Positions 5,977-6,359 of a stretch of DNA of 6,359 bases are shown here, piece after piece; position 1 is the first letter of the stretch, and each line of letters starts with the position of its first letter. The stretch covers positions 1 through 6,359 of the forward strand of contig VSOD01000249.1 of NCBI GenBank assembly GCA_009774655.1. The letters are read 5' to 3'. The notes beneath the pieces were generated by a model. That model saw nothing but the letters and a program-made list of their open reading frames with translations, was not told the origin of the DNA and did not search any database. This DNA comes from Lachnospiraceae bacterium (lineage in GTDB: Bacteria > Bacillota_A > Clostridia > Lachnospirales > Lachnospiraceae). A program made the translations under genes and the position numbers.

Positions 5977-6359
5977 ATGGGAAAAATGATTATTTTATCA
6001 TTTAATGATAATGAAGAAGATGCTTGCGAAAGAATACTGCACAATATACATGATGATTTCTGCTATGATTGTTCGGATATACTTGGAAAAGCGACATCAT
6101 TCCATATAGGAGCATTGGAAATTGATGCAGATAAAAAGAATGTGACGGTAAATAACATTGAAATTGGACTTACTCATATTGAATTTGAAATACTGTATTT
6201 GCTGGCGCAGAGTCCGGGCAGAATATACAGTAAAGAGCAGATATATGATATTGTCTGGCAGGAACCGTACTCTGGTGATTACAACATTGTTATGAGCCAT
6301 ATCCGCCACATAAGGGAGAAGATAGAGGATAATCCGGGCAAGCCGCTTTACATACAGAC
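5977..6359 (+). CDS. Winged-helix DNA-binding protein lacking a receiver domain, 3'-truncated by window edge
   Basis: This open frame runs from ATG 5977 past the right edge (127 codons plus 2 bases seen). Residues about 43-127 form an OmpR/PhoB-type Trans_reg_C winged helix: N-terminal beta strands (FHIGALEIDADKKNVTVNN), LTHIEFEILYLLAQSPGR, SKEQIYDIVW, then a recognition-helix region VMSHIRHIREKIEDNP. Only about 15 residues should be missing at the C-terminus (the usual wing ending G-Y-x-F/W). The first 42 residues replace the usual receiver of about 120. They contain a short stretch, MIILSFNDNEEDACERIL, that resembles strand 1 and helix 1 of a receiver, but no phospho-acceptor Asp or switch Lys follows. 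A TAA at 5974-5976 directly before the ATG closes the frame upstream. The Shine-Dalgarno is modest (AAGGAAG, 5959-5965, 11 nt away); ATG 5986 is an alternative start. It likely acts as a phosphorylation-independent or partner-controlled transcription factor. Its target is unknown; the repeats at 5891-5942 are a candidate site. Confidence 0.85.
   Translation, partial: MGKMIILSFNDNEEDACERILHNIHDDFCYDCSDILGKATSFHIGALEIDADKKNVTVNNIEIGLTHIEFEILYLLAQSPGRIYSKEQIYDIVWQEPYSGDYNIVMSHIRHIREKIEDNPGKPLYIQ

Noticed and set aside
6097..6309. 70-codon minus-strand frame at the right end
   Set aside because: It lies opposite the winged-helix gene, whose protein motifs are clear; no protein features were seen in the antisense frame.
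1..6359. CRISPR array, tRNA or rRNA genes, insertion sequence, attachment site, replication origin
   Set aside because: No regularly spaced repeats, cloverleaf-like segments, transposase or integrase motifs, or iteron clusters were seen in the window.

Overview
The window looks like a low-GC Firmicute, most likely a gut Clostridia/Lachnospiraceae-type bacterium. The grounds are AT-rich codon use, strong AGGAGG-type ribosome binding sites, one coding strand throughout and the protein families present; no taxonomic search was possible. All six supported genes lie on the + strand, two of them cut by the window edges.

Positions 2-4771 form a four-gene sense-and-export module: an OmpR-family response regulator (5' end missing), a short-loop sensor histidine kinase, a MacB/LolD-type ABC ATPase and a 776-residue FtsX-type permease. 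The kinase follows the regulator by 10 nt. The ATPase and permease overlap by 4 nt (ATGA). The 144-nt gap between kinase and ATPase holds a candidate extended -10 promoter embedded in a perfect 10-bp inverted repeat, plus two start codons each with a good Shine-Dalgarno. The layout matches peptide-antibiotic sensing and resistance modules of Firmicutes (Bce-like and lantibiotic-immunity-like): the kinase senses, the regulator activates the transporter operon, and the transporter removes or shields against the compound. The substrate cannot be read from sequence. The permease has two FtsX halves, each with a large extracytoplasmic domain (about 8 membrane spans), unlike the 10-span, single-large-loop BceB.

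Positions 4772-4864 hold a GC-rich hairpin with a distant T-tract, possibly a weak terminator or mRNA stabiliser. Positions 4865-5887 encode a polytopic membrane protein with a C-terminal DUF218 (SanA/ElyC/YdcF) domain, likely an envelope-related accessory gene.

Positions 5888-5976 carry two adjacent hairpin-forming repeats. They precede a gene, cut at the right edge, that encodes an OmpR/PhoB-type winged-helix domain with only about 45 residues where a receiver domain would be. An in-frame stop directly before its ATG shows that the receiver is truly absent.

The module type is known. The less ordinary points are the repeat/promoter/dual-start arrangement before the ATPase, the pairing of a BceS-like kinase with a duplicated-FtsX permease, and the receiver-less winged-helix regulator.
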